Of a DNA stretch of 42,255 nucleotides, positions 17,722 through 24,702 are shown in pieces. Each line of letters begins with the position of its first letter. Position 1 is the first letter of the stretch. The notes under the pieces are model-generated. The model was not told the DNA's origin and searched no databases. It saw only the letters and a program-made list of their open reading frames with translations. Source of the stretch: a virus. The stretch is taken from the IMG/VR virus record IMGVR_UViG_3300029922_000133, positions 1 through 42,255 of that record; one strand, given 5' to 3'. The position numbers and the translations under genes were made by a program.

Positions 17722-17925
17722 TTATCGCAATGTAGACAAACATTCACAATTATTTATATCGTGCGACATATACTCTATGCGATAGTCATGATATCCGTCC
17801 CATAGATGGTAATGGTCATCTTTTCCATAATAAACACAAGCCTCTTCAAGCCAGTAGACAACATTGCTTGCAAATAAATTGCTAGATGAAAACAATACAG
17901 AAACGACAAACAATAATTTTAACAT
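17722..17925 (-). CDS. Small secreted protein with signal peptide, 67 aa
   Basis: A hydrophobic N-terminus (LKLLFVVSVLFSSSNLFAS) looks like a Sec signal peptide cut near residue 20. The short mature part is rich in Tyr, His, Asp and Cys (EACVYYGKDDHYHLWDGYHD). GAGG lies four bases before the start codon. The gene faces the fibre operon and diverges from a small lipoprotein gene, with only 16 bases between the two start codons. Function unknown. Periplasmic inhibition of superinfection or a role in lysis are possibilities, neither supported directly. Confidence 0.55.
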   Translation of the reverse strand: MLKLLFVVSVLFSSSNLFASNVVYWLEEACVYYGKDDHYHLWDGYHDYRIEYMSHDINNCECLSTLR

Positions 17926-17941
17926 GTTACCTCAGGGAGTT

Positions 17942-18106
17942 ATGAGAAACTGTATACTATTAGCATTCATCGCATTAATGGCAAGTTGTACTTACAATGT
18001 GTCGATGGCGCATACTCAAGGCACTGCTACAGACACTATTCAAGACACACAGACAGAAACACCTACTGTCTCGCCGCAGATTTCAATCCCATTACCAAAA
18101 GTTTAA
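17942..18106 (+). CDS. Small lipoprotein-like protein, 54 aa
   Basis: AGGGAG lies just before this ATG, which fixes the start. The N-terminus MRNCILLAFIALMASC reads as a lipoprotein signal with Cys16 as the lipidation site, although Met at the -3 position is not ideal. The rest is short and Thr/Gln/Pro-rich (HTQGTATDTIQDTQTETP). Short proteins of this look occur in other phage genomes in my experience, with no known role. Together with the divergent secreted protein it forms a possible envelope-targeted pair. Confidence 0.55.
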   Translation: MRNCILLAFIALMASCTYNVSMAHTQGTATDTIQDTQTETPTVSPQISIPLPKV

Positions 18107-18107
18107 T

Positions 18108-18254
18108 ATGAAAAAATCAGAGAAAGGCCCAAAACCCTCGCCTAAAGACATGAAGGTACAAAACCCTAAGAAGCAGGATATTCCTGACACAGAGAAAGAA
18201 GGCTTTGCAATCACAAAGAAAGCCGGAAAGCACAACTACGGAGGGAAGAAATAA
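18108..18254 (+). CDS. Small Lys-rich protein, 48 aa
   Basis: This frame starts one base after the lipoprotein stop and ends in a TAATG overlap with the next gene, so it is part of a tight operon. The protein is highly basic and Pro/Gly-rich (EKGPKPSPKDMKV, AITKKAGKHNYGGKK) and probably disordered. It may bind nucleic acid or be a minor virion component. No family was recognised. Confidence 0.5.
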   Translation: MKKSEKGPKPSPKDMKVQNPKKQDIPDTEKEGFAITKKAGKHNYGGKK

Positions 18255-18394
18255 TGCCATTAGTCAAAGGTAAAGCTGCTAAGACTGAGAAAGGTTTTGG
18301 TCAGAATGTAAAGAGAGAAATGAAAGCCGGAAAGCCTCAACGTCAAGCCGTCGCGATCGCATACAGCGAGGCACGCGGAGGGAAGAAGAAATGA
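18254..18394 (+). CDS. Conserved small phage protein, 46 aa
   Basis: The protein MPLVKGKAAKTEKGFG... carries the pattern KREMKAGKPQRQAVAIAYSE (residues about 20-39). This is a well-known signature of a small family found in many tailed phages (DUF6496-like, from memory). The start overlaps the preceding TAA and the stop overlaps the next ATG (ATGA). The function of the family is unknown. Confidence 0.75.
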   Translation: MPLVKGKAAKTEKGFGQNVKREMKAGKPQRQAVAIAYSEARGGKKK

Positions 18395-18660
18395 GTCTAT
18401 TTGAATATGCTAAGAGTAAATTGTGGCGCTCATCCGAGTGCTTTGCAGAAAAAAAACAAATGGAGAAACCTATGTTTGATAAATTATTTGGCTCACTAAA
18501 AGATGAATTAGGCTTATCGCACATCGCATCGCTATTAAATGCGATCAATCAAGTGAGTGCGCACTTCGGTGACGAGTATGTGAAAGACCATGACTTAAGA
18601 AATGCATCCTTAGATGCAATTTCTGAAGTGTTTCAATCTCTTAAGAAAAACCCTTCTTAA
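18391..18660 (+). CDS. Hypothetical protein, 89 aa
   Basis: The gene is coupled to the preceding small gene by ATGA. The C-terminal two thirds form amphipathic helices (MFDKLFGSLKDELGLSHIASLLNAI, shortened here to its ends MFDKLF and LLNAI). The 3' end overlaps the end of a minus-strand gene by 20 bases, so the two operons converge without a terminator between them. I recognise no family. Confidence 0.5.
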   Translation: MSLFEYAKSKLWRSSECFAEKKQMEKPMFDKLFGSLKDELGLSHIASLLNAINQVSAHFGDEYVKDHDLRNASLDAISEVFQSLKKNPS

Positions 18661-18937
18661 CAGCGGTATGTTCTAAGTACCCTCTATAACAGGATGCTTT
18701 TGCATCCTGTGTAAATGCTCGGTACATATTCTCTTTATGCATATGATCTTTAATACATTCACGGATTACTTCCGACTTCTGTTTAGGCGTCAAACCTTCC
18801 ATATCAAGAGTAAGAGCAGGCTTAATGCTTTTAAAATACTTTTCACCACAAGGAACACAGGCGTTATGATCATATGGATGTCTCTCTTTCACGGTTTTAC
18901 GACAAATCGTGCACTGTTTTATTGCTTCAATTTCCAT
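18641..18937 (-). CDS. Zinc-finger protein, 98 aa
   Basis: Cys9-x2-Cys12 and Cys27-x2-Cys30 (CTICRK, CVPCGEKY) form a probable zinc knuckle. The rest is helical and charged. The start overlaps the end of recT by 19 bases, so it is the last gene of the recombination operon. AAGGAAG lies eight bases before the ATG. It may bind nucleic acid or act as an anti-nuclease factor such as those next to RecT in other phages. That role is an inference from its neighbours. Confidence 0.55.
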   Translation of the reverse strand: MEIEAIKQCTICRKTVKERHPYDHNACVPCGEKYFKSIKPALTLDMEGLTPKQKSEVIRECIKDHMHKENMYRAFTQDAKASCYRGYLEHTAVKKGFS

Positions 18938-19686
18938 GCCTCAAACTTCCTTAGCGTATGATCTTTATCAAGAAGAAATTCCAAAAGTGTATGCTCCTCT
19001 GTCCAGCCAAAATGTTCTTGCACAGTGCGCGCATACTTCACAATCAGTTCTTTATCAGCATCTTCAACCATTTCCTGAAGATCCCCTAATAGAATGTTGA
19101 TGGGGATTGCCGGCTGCTGGAGGGTTTGTAATTCCGCATTGGAGTCGTAAGACTCCTGCTTTTTAATAGCTTCCTTAATCTCACCCTCTACATAGCCGAT
19201 CCCGATAACATCGCTGAACAGCTGACGCGCTAAACGGCTCATACAGCGCGCAAATAGCATATCCTTAGGGATCTTATGCCAAGAACCTCCAACCTTCACC
19301 AGACCGGCTTTCTGTGCGTCTGCGATGCTATAGCTGATAGTGGCTGTATCTCCATTATCACGGCGCGTTCCCTTTAGTGTGCAATTAGTATCCGTGGACT
19401 CGACAATCTGCATAGAATGCCCGGCACGCCGGATCATTGCGGACATCATGCGCGCGGAGATCTCGACTTTGCCTTGAATGAGATTGATACCCCCATTTAA
19501 TGCCTGAACGGGAGGTATACCCAGTTCCCGCGCTGCGAGCATTACCATCATCACGCCGGCTTTATCACCGACACCGCGATACATGTTGCTCTCTACAGCT
19601 TGTTTGGCCATCACTTGAAAGACCATCATTTCATGGTCTGTAGGCACTAAATTGCTCGTAGGCGATTGATAGTTCACTATTGTCAT
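18919..19686 (-). CDS. recT: RecT-family single-strand annealing protein
   Basis: The protein has 255 residues, a usual length for RecT/Redbeta-type annealases, which anneal complementary single strands during phage recombination. The core shows the family pattern: a helical start (MVFQVMAKQAVESNMYRG), AGVMMVMLAARELGIPPVQA, the ALNGGINLIQGKVEISARMM stretch near residue 65, and MLFARCMSRLARQLFSDVIG near 145. GAGGAAATAAA precedes the ATG. It sits behind a PD-(D/E)XK nuclease and a 58-aa gene, the normal exonuclease-annealase pairing. The acidic C-terminal tail may contact SSB. Confidence 0.85.
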   Translation of the reverse strand: MTIVNYQSPTSNLVPTDHEMMVFQVMAKQAVESNMYRGVGDKAGVMMVMLAARELGIPPVQALNGGINLIQGKVEISARMMSAMIRRAGHSMQIVESTDTNCTLKGTRRDNGDTATISYSIADAQKAGLVKVGGSWHKIPKDMLFARCMSRLARQLFSDVIGIGYVEGEIKEAIKKQESYDSNAELQTLQQPAIPINILLGDLQEMVEDADKELIVKYARTVQEHFGWTEEHTLLEFLLDKDHTLRKFEAWKLKQ

Positions 19687-19687
19687 T

Positions 19688-19864
19688 TTATTTCCTCAGG
19701 TTCGGATTAAATTCACTGTAGGCTGCGCTCCATACTTCGCGCTCCCGGTCGCTGCGCATGCGTTCAAGCGCTTCTTCTTCGTCAAGGTCACCAAAATCCT
19801 TTCTCGGTACATAGTTTTGTTGCAGCCAGTTTTTGTTTGCTTTTGGAGTATTTTCTCTGTCCAT
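19688..19864 (-). CDS. Small protein between nuclease and RecT, 58 aa
   Basis: This short frame fills the gap between the nuclease and recT, with three bases to the former and one to the latter. The product is hydrophilic and Glu/Arg-rich (DFGDLDEEEALERMRSDRER), probably helical. Its tight spacing argues that it is real and co-translated. It may regulate or bridge the nuclease and annealase. No family was recognised. Confidence 0.6.
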   Translation of the reverse strand: MDRENTPKANKNWLQQNYVPRKDFGDLDEEEALERMRSDREREVWSAAYSEFNPNLRK

Positions 19865-19867
19865 GCT

Positions 19868-20410
19868 TTAGCCTTTTGCGAAAAAGTGTAGGTAGGTCAT
19901 TAAAATAGCTAAAAAAAAATCCTCGTCATAATCGTATGAGTGGACTTTTGGAGGTTTCCCATGCTTATTAAGGTGTATGAATTCGATGCCTTGGATGTCA
20001 TAGCCAGATGCCTTAGCCAAGTAAGCGTAGGCGCATCCCTGCGCAATCCATGTCTTAGAAGGTGCTGATGAAGTTTTGAGGTCACAAATGACAAGACCTT
20101 TATCAGTGTTGAGGATGAAGTCCACTTGTCCGGTAATACATAGTTGATCATCCCAGAAGCGTCTTTCCATCTCGACCACCGCACGACCTTCACCCCACCA
20201 ATGCTTGAAGCTTTCAACGTATCCCCACACATCATCCGTAACTCCATGTTCTCCCATTCCCGAAGCGATTCCTTCGCATATCTTGTGCACCCGCGTTCCG
20301 CGATCGGCTGCGTTTTGAAGCACGGTTGGATCAACACAAGCAAGTCCGCTGAAGGGGTAGAGCACTTCCGTAACGCGAAGGTAATTCGTTCTATCTAAAG
20401 GCTCTGTCAT
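19868..20410 (-). CDS. PD-(D/E)XK nuclease, RecB/Cas4-like, partner of RecT
   Basis: The protein has 180 residues. The N-terminus (LRVTEVLYPFSGLACVDP) and NAADRGTRVHKICEGIA are typical of the phage exonuclease-like branch of the PD-(D/E)XK superfamily. The catalytic core is GQVDFIL (Asp97) and VICDLKTS (Asp-x-Lys, residues 107-114), then a conserved Gln (IAQGCAYAYL). Such enzymes resect DNA ends to give the single strands that RecT anneals. No good Shine-Dalgarno is seen upstream, but the N-terminus matches the family, so the start is accepted. It is the first gene of the minus-strand recombination operon. Confidence 0.8.
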   Translation of the reverse strand: MTEPLDRTNYLRVTEVLYPFSGLACVDPTVLQNAADRGTRVHKICEGIASGMGEHGVTDDVWGYVESFKHWWGEGRAVVEMERRFWDDQLCITGQVDFILNTDKGLVICDLKTSSAPSKTWIAQGCAYAYLAKASGYDIQGIEFIHLNKHGKPPKVHSYDYDEDFFLAILMTYLHFFAKG

Positions 20411-20537
20411 GATGCAGTCGACTTGTGATTAATGTTATTAAAAATTTTAATTTACACTAACATGTAAGTTTTAGGATGACAACTAAAAATATTAAAATTA
20501 GTGTGTGGCAATTCCAAATATTTCACATGAGGTGTAT
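20411..20537. promoter_or_regulatory. Divergent control region between recombination and replication operons
   Basis: This 127-base AT-rich gap separates two divergent operons. It holds an inverted pair ACACTAA (20454-20460) and TTAGTGT (20498-20504), and A/T runs that are roughly mirrored around them. The spacing suggests two half-sites for a repressor acting on both promoters. No convincing -35/-10 pair could be fixed. The first plus-strand product is a winged-helix-like protein that could be the regulator. Confidence 0.4.
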
Positions 20538-20798
20538 ATGAACATCGCCGCTATCTGCACGCAAGAAGTTTTAGAAAGAATCTCCAGACACTGTCCTAGA
20601 GCACTTTCGGTGTACCTACAATGCATCAACAGAGCAAATGAAGATGGAATTATATTCTTTTCGCGAAATGCGATAGATATCGATATGTCCGAGGACTGGA
20701 ATACATTCCGCAGGCGGGTAAAAGAACTCGCAAGAGAGAATGTTTTGGAATGGTTGCCACTAGATGGAGGAATTTACATAACTCTTGCGCATAACTAA
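20538..20798 (+). CDS. Small winged-helix-like protein, 86 aa
   Basis: The ATG at 20538 is preferred to a GTG at 20505 because TGAGGTG lies just upstream. The sequence has helices (VLERISRHCPRALSVYLQCI), then DMSEDWNTFRRRVKELAREN and a short beta end (VLEWLPLDGGIYITLAHN). This is the shape of a winged-helix domain with a wing. It is the first gene of the replication operon, next to a divergent control region, so it may be a regulator or replication accessory. Not matched to a named family. Confidence 0.5.
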   Translation: MNIAAICTQEVLERISRHCPRALSVYLQCINRANEDGIIFFSRNAIDIDMSEDWNTFRRRVKELARENVLEWLPLDGGIYITLAHN

Positions 20799-20849
20799 GT
20801 GAGAGTCATGTTTTTAATAATTATCAATTTAACAGTCTAGTGAGGTGAT

Positions 20850-21710
20850 ATGTCTTTGCAATTTACTGAAGGAAATAATATAGTACCGATAGAAAAGTTA
20901 AAACCCGGGTTTGTAGACCCGGGTTTTAATGGATGTGTTCATAGTGAACGAGTGATACCTTTCACTATAGCAGATCCACCTAATTTTCATAAAACGGAAT
21001 CTGCTATGTCTTCAGGATTTATTAAATTACAACGCGCAGCCGAAGATCTTTTTGAAAAAGATTTAGATGTTTTTCTTCTTTTAACTCAAATCGCTTTTCG
21101 CGCACTTCGACAAGATTCAAAATTTAATAAGCACGATTTAAAGCCAAATGAAGCTTTAATTGGTGATTTTGAATCGTGTCATTTAACACGGCATCGATAC
21201 AGGGCAGCTCAACATCGCATCCAACACATTTACCAAATTGCAACCTTCAGAAAAACCAACAAGGGAACTATTGCAACTATCATAAACACAGATGTTTACG
21301 ACATAAATTGCGTGTCAGAAAAACCAGCAGAAAAACCAACAAAAAACCAACAAAAAACCACTAAAGAAGAAGTTAAGAATATATCTTCTCCTTCGTCGAA
21401 GATCCCGGCATCGAAATCGAAGAAGTTGCCGGAACCAGCCAAACGGAAAATGGATCCAACGCTTCGCGCTAAAATCCAAGAAACAATCCGCGTCGCTCAA
21501 GAAAACGAATTTCCTTTCCCACCCGGTCGCATCACGCAACTCTGCAAGCAATTCGACGTACCTAGCGTCAGGCAGGCTATCGTGGATTTTGTGGATGATG
21601 CATCGCTTAAGGAAAAGGAACCAGAAATGCTTAAAGGCCTTATTTACAACAACATAAAATCAATTTATGAATACAAAACGGAGATCGAAAATGTTAACAA
21701 TGCCCCATGA
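20850..21710 (+). CDS. Replisome organiser / replication initiator, 286 aa
   Basis: GAGGTG three bases before the ATG supports this start. An internal Met (position 53, MSSGFIKLQR) is where many relatives seem to begin but has no ribosome site. Residues about 52-155 match phage replication-initiator winged-helix domains (GFIKLQRAAEDLFEKD, NEALIGDFESCHLTRHRYRA, KGTIATIINTDVYDIN). A Lys/Pro/Gln linker follows (residues about 157-200), then a C-terminal helical domain resembling helicase-loading domains. It lies just before the DnaB helicase gene. Iteron-like repeats lie inside its linker region, as in lambda O, so it probably binds the origin within its own gene. Confidence 0.7.
   Translation: MSLQFTEGNNIVPIEKLKPGFVDPGFNGCVHSERVIPFTIADPPNFHKTESAMSSGFIKLQRAAEDLFEKDLDVFLLLTQIAFRALRQDSKFNKHDLKPNEALIGDFESCHLTRHRYRAAQHRIQHIYQIATFRKTNKGTIATIINTDVYDINCVSEKPAEKPTKNQQKTTKEEVKNISSPSSKIPASKSKKLPEPAKRKMDPTLRAKIQETIRVAQENEFPFPPGRITQLCKQFDVPSVRQAIVDFVDDASLKEKEPEMLKGLIYNNIKSIYEYKTEIENVNNAP
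20898..20929. repeat. 13-bp perfect inverted repeat inside the initiator gene
   Basis: Arms at 20898-20910 and 20917-20929 are perfectly complementary around a six-base loop. Each arm contains the self-complementary core ACCCGGGT, so the unit is both a direct and an inverted repeat. It encodes KPGFVDPGF. A T-run at the right arm gives it a terminator look, but it lies in the 5' part of a coding frame. It could be an attenuator, an operator or part of the origin. Confidence 0.7.
21317..21361 (+). repeat. Iteron-like tandem repeats, candidate replication origin
   Basis: Four tandem units of 10-12 bases share the core AAAAACCA (AGAAAAACCAGC, AGAAAAACCAAC, AAAAAACCAAC, AAAAAACCAC). A fifth copy, AGAAAAACCAAC, stands at 21249-21260. 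They lie in the linker between the two domains of the initiator gene, the same arrangement as the lambda origin inside gene O. An origin role is inferred. A simple low-complexity coding linker (EKPAEKPTKNQQ) is the alternative. Confidence 0.5.
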
Positions 21711-23076
21711 CATCTACGCCGAAGAGTGCTGTTTAGCCTCGTGCTTTTGGAGCGATGAAGCTGCTTGCATCATCACTTCTGAAACGGATGAATCTGATTA
21801 TTATGATGTTAAGAACAAAATGCTTTTCTGCGCGATCAAGCGTTGCTATGCTTACAACCCCAATTTCTCCACGAGAGAAGTGATAAACTACTGCAACATA
21901 AACAAAATGATGGGAGAGCTTTCGGATCAATACATCATAAACATAAGTACCTTATCTATAGATAGTTATGATTCATACGTAAAGAAATTAAAAGAGAAAT
22001 CTAACGCAAGAAAATCTATAAAGATACTCCAAGATACGTTGGAAAACCTTTGTATACCCAACAATCCATTTGACCTTGTTATTGAAGACCTACAAAACCA
22101 AATTATGGGTTTGTCTACTCAAGATTCAGTTGACCCTAAAAAGTGCGAGCAAGTAGCTAACAATGTGAGGGATGGGAGAAGTTTTGAGCAAAACATGGAG
22201 TGGATTCGCGACCGGAGAAAGCGCGGTCTTCCCCTCTATCAAGGTCTAGAATTTGGCTTTCATAAGCTATGCTCGACGATAGGAGGGTTTCAGAAAGGTA
22301 CGTTAACCTACATAGGAGCGCGTTCGCACATGGGTAAAACCACGTTTATGCTCAACCTTGTGGCGAGTTTAGGACCTAAGATTAGCATAGGCATTATGTC
22401 TCTAGAGATGACAGTGGAGATGCTTTTCAATAAGCTGATAGGCATCATGGCTCACAAGAGCTATTCAGAGTTTTGCCGTGGAGATATTACTGACGAAGAG
22501 TTTTTATTCTTGAAGGACACTGCACAAGTACTTAGAAAGTCAAATATAGTATTTCAATATATGCGTGATAGTAGTATAATCTCTCTTTGCAACAATGCTA
22601 AGAAGATGCTGATTGTTAACAAGATAGAAATATTATTCATCGACTATTTAACACTAATAAAGGCTTGTGGTAAGCACCAAAACAATCATATGGCCATTAA
22701 CGAGATCTCGAAATGTCTTCAAACTCTTGCTAAGAAGATGAATATCCCCATTGTGTGCCTAGCTCAGCTCAACCGATCTAGTGCAAAACTTGGAGCGCGC
22801 CCCACGATTGCCGACTTCCGGGAGAGCGGAAGCATCGAAGAGGATGCGGACACCTGCATCTTGCTGCACCGTCCGGATTACTACAACAAGAGCGAAAGCC
22901 AGGGAATCCTAGAGGTAAATATTGCCAAAAACCGAATTATGGGTGAGCTTAAGACGTTTCAATTCGACAAAGTCGGCCGAAGCGAGTGCCTGAAAGAGCT
23001 TGATGAGATATCTGTCGAGGTAAAAAGAGCAAATGACAAAAATAAATCTAGTCTATTTTCGGATTTAAATGACTGA
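21691..23076 (+). CDS. dnaB-like: DnaB-family replicative DNA helicase, 461 aa
   Basis: The start at 21691 has GGAG seven bases upstream. It overlaps the initiator gene by 20 bases. Residues 4-100 form the DnaB N-terminal helical domain (MPHDIYAEECCLASCFW). The RecA-like motor has Walker A GARSHMGKT (209-217), SLEM (237-240), Walker B ILFIDYL (314-320), AQLNR (358-362) and the arginine-finger region DFRESGSIEEDAD (375-387). All motifs look intact. It unwinds the fork and probably recruits the host primase and polymerase, since neither is encoded here. It is likely loaded by the preceding initiator. Confidence 0.9.
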   Translation: MLTMPHDIYAEECCLASCFWSDEAACIITSETDESDYYDVKNKMLFCAIKRCYAYNPNFSTREVINYCNINKMMGELSDQYIINISTLSIDSYDSYVKKLKEKSNARKSIKILQDTLENLCIPNNPFDLVIEDLQNQIMGLSTQDSVDPKKCEQVANNVRDGRSFEQNMEWIRDRRKRGLPLYQGLEFGFHKLCSTIGGFQKGTLTYIGARSHMGKTTFMLNLVASLGPKISIGIMSLEMTVEMLFNKLIGIMAHKSYSEFCRGDITDEEFLFLKDTAQVLRKSNIVFQYMRDSSIISLCNNAKKMLIVNKIEILFIDYLTLIKACGKHQNNHMAINEISKCLQTLAKKMNIPIVCLAQLNRSSAKLGARPTIADFRESGSIEEDADTCILLHRPDYYNKSESQGILEVNIAKNRIMGELKTFQFDKVGRSECLKELDEISVEVKRANDKNKSSLFSDLND

Positions 23077-23269
23077 TAATCAAAGAAGTAAAAACTCTTT
23101 AATTAAAGCGCGCCTTCGAGTTCTAGGCGAACTTGATGAACTGATCGAGGGGGTAAAACCCTTCGATCAGGCGTATTTGGTCTTTCTCATGACCAAAAGC
23201 CTCGAAATTGATCAGAAAGTTATTAAATCAAAATGGCGTGACGAGATATTCAACCAAACATGCGTTTAA
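23069..23269 (+). CDS. Small helical protein after DnaB, 66 aa
   Basis: The ATG overlaps the helicase stop by eight bases, so it is translationally coupled. The product is helical and charged (NSLIKARLRVLGELDELIEG) with a basic end. It closes the helicase transcript before a 190-base gap. A helicase accessory role is possible from position only. Confidence 0.5.
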   Translation: MTDNQRSKNSLIKARLRVLGELDELIEGVKPFDQAYLVFLMTKSLEIDQKVIKSKWRDEIFNQTCV

Positions 23270-23407
23270 ACTTACAGAAACGCACCTATAATCGATTATC
23301 TACACAAAGACATATCAACATAGCCCCCCATGTTTTTTAGGAGCTTAAAACGCCTTTAAATGAGTTTTGACTTTTTTCAAGGAAATTGTCCGATTTGTGT
23401 GTAACTT

Positions 23408-23451
23408 AAATTTTGATTTTGACATGGTGGAAATATATCAAATCAAAATTT
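23408..23451. promoter_or_regulatory. 12-bp inverted repeat around a TTGACA box
   Basis: Perfect arms AAATTTTGATTT (23408-23419) and AAATCAAAATTT (23440-23451) flank 20 bases. TTGACA starts at the edge of the left arm, and GGAG of the next gene follows the right arm at once. It looks like an operator or an mRNA hairpin before 23461. No -10 at proper distance was found. The rest of the 23270-23460 gap shows only a weak AACAT/ATGTT hairpin with a T-run at about 23310-23338. Confidence 0.45.
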
Positions 23452-23460
23452 GGAGTTGTC

Positions 23461-23781
23461 ATGATCGAAATTCAAAATATCAATCCTGTAATGAAAAAAT
23501 CTTTATTAGCCACGTGCTCGGTGTACATAAAACCTTGGCATATGACGCTTCACGAAGTCATGATTTTCGAAGAAGGCGCGCGCCGGTGGATTAATCTACC
23601 AAGTCAGGTTTATGAAAAAGATGGCGAGAAGAAATATAAAGAGTTAATTGCGTTCGACAGTGAAGGCGCGAAGAAAAGATTCCGTGATCAAATCATGACT
23701 GCCGTAGACAAATTCCTAGCCGAGAACCCAAATTGCACACCACCGGATGTGATCCGTGATGACTCAGAATTTCCATTTTAG
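23461..23781 (+). CDS. SpoVG/PC4-like protein, 106 aa
   Basis: GGAG lies six bases before the ATG at 23461, which fixes the start. The pattern SVYIKPWHMTLHEVMIFEEG, RRWINLPSQVYEKDG, KYKELIAFDS and a C-terminal helix is close to SpoVG and to small PC4-like single-strand binding proteins of phages. It could be the phage single-strand binding protein, as no classical SSB was seen. It opens a short operon ending in RusA. The assignment is by pattern and is moderate. Confidence 0.5.
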   Translation: MIEIQNINPVMKKSLLATCSVYIKPWHMTLHEVMIFEEGARRWINLPSQVYEKDGEKKYKELIAFDSEGAKKRFRDQIMTAVDKFLAENPNCTPPDVIRDDSEFPF

Positions 23782-23788
23782 GAGGCTC

Positions 23789-24007
23789 ATGATTAGGGAA
23801 CATGCAATAGCATATGTTAATCAACTAACAGTTGCGGAGTTAGATTACATTTGTAGCAAAGCTAATTCACTTGGTAGAAAGGGTCGGAAGATTACCCGAG
23901 TTTATCAAGAGGAAGATAGTGAAGGTTTTCATTTATATTTTGAGGTCGTGAATGAACAAGAAAGATGTCATGGAGAAGTACAAGCTCCATGTGGAATGGA
24001 TGCGTAA
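23789..24007 (+). CDS. Hypothetical protein, 72 aa
   Basis: An ideal AGGAGG precedes the ATG at 23789. The product (AYVNQLTVAELDYICSKANS, then a basic GRKGRKITRVYQ and a beta end) is not recognised. It overlaps the next gene by 56 bases in another frame, which is long for this genome but both genes have good ribosome sites. It is part of the replication/recombination operon. Confidence 0.5.
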   Translation: MIREHAIAYVNQLTVAELDYICSKANSLGRKGRKITRVYQEEDSEGFHLYFEVVNEQERCHGEVQAPCGMDA

Positions 24008-24224
24008 CAACATCCCGCCGGATGACATTTACGACTTCACCGAGCAAGTTTTGATGGGATCAGTCTACTTTTTTCACCAGTGCTACAAGCACAATGTGAT
24101 AAATTTAGAAGATCCCATTACGATGAAATGGGCTAAGAACATTGCGATTGTGGTGACTGCTCAAGAAGCTAATGAAAGATGCGAGTATGATCTCGCATTG
24201 GACGATCTCTATGACTTTGATTGA
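23952..24224 (+). CDS. Hypothetical protein, 90 aa
   Basis: A GAGG site is seen upstream of the ATG within the previous gene. The product starts with a basic helix (KKDVMEKYKLHVEWMRNN), is helical in the middle, and ends strongly acidic (LALDDLYDFD). Its end overlaps the RusA start by 14 bases. No family was recognised. A RusA-associated role would be position inference only. Confidence 0.5.
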   Translation: MNKKDVMEKYKLHVEWMRNNIPPDDIYDFTEQVLMGSVYFFHQCYKHNVINLEDPITMKWAKNIAIVVTAQEANERCEYDLALDDLYDFD

Positions 24225-24702
24225 AGTGTTCGTGCCGGTAAAAACTGTATCTGAGGGAAACATCCGTGAACATTGGATCAAAGCTGCACGCCGGCACCAA
24301 GAGCAGAGATGTGGTGTGGAAAACGCTCTTAAGGGCGCACTTTTTCAACTTCCCTGCACGGTTAAACTCACTCGTCATGGGACACGGACGCTTGATAGCG
24401 ATAACCTACAATTTAGTTTCAAGTGGGTGCGTGACGCGGTGGCTGATTTCCTTATTCCCGGACTTAAGCGCGGGCGCGCTGATGACGACCCGCGCATTGA
24501 GTGGATATACGATCAGAAGAAAGTTAAGCGTGGACAGGAAGGTTTCCTTGTTCAGATTCAATCCTTTTTAGGATGCGATGAATGTTTGGATAATGCCACG
24601 GTCGATTATAGCAATTATAAAGCCCTTGGCTATTTAGCAATTGCGCTATTTCCCGGAACGACTTCCCTTGCTCACGCAGTGCGTGCATACTCGCTAAAAT
24701 AG
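24211..24702 (+). CDS. rusA: RusA-family Holliday junction resolvase, 163 aa
   Basis: The ATG at 24211 overlaps the preceding stop and gives the usual RusA N-terminus. The conserved acidic core is present: LDSDNL (Asp62, Asp64, Asn65), WVRDAVADFL (Asp75) and ADDDPRIEWIY (Asp91-Asp93), then the basic QKKVKRGQ. RusA cuts Holliday junctions and fits with RecT recombination before packaging. Relatives usually end near residue 120. Here about 43 more residues are read from sequence antisense to the serine recombinase gene, and this tail is probably not functional. It ends with TAG. Confidence 0.75.
   Translation: MTLIEVFVPVKTVSEGNIREHWIKAARRHQEQRCGVENALKGALFQLPCTVKLTRHGTRTLDSDNLQFSFKWVRDAVADFLIPGLKRGRADDDPRIEWIYDQKKVKRGQEGFLVQIQSFLGCDECLDNATVDYSNYKALGYLAIALFPGTTSLAHAVRAYSLK

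Noticed and set aside
21317-21361. CRISPR-like repeat array
   Set aside because: The repeats are direct tandem without spacers and lie within a coding frame.
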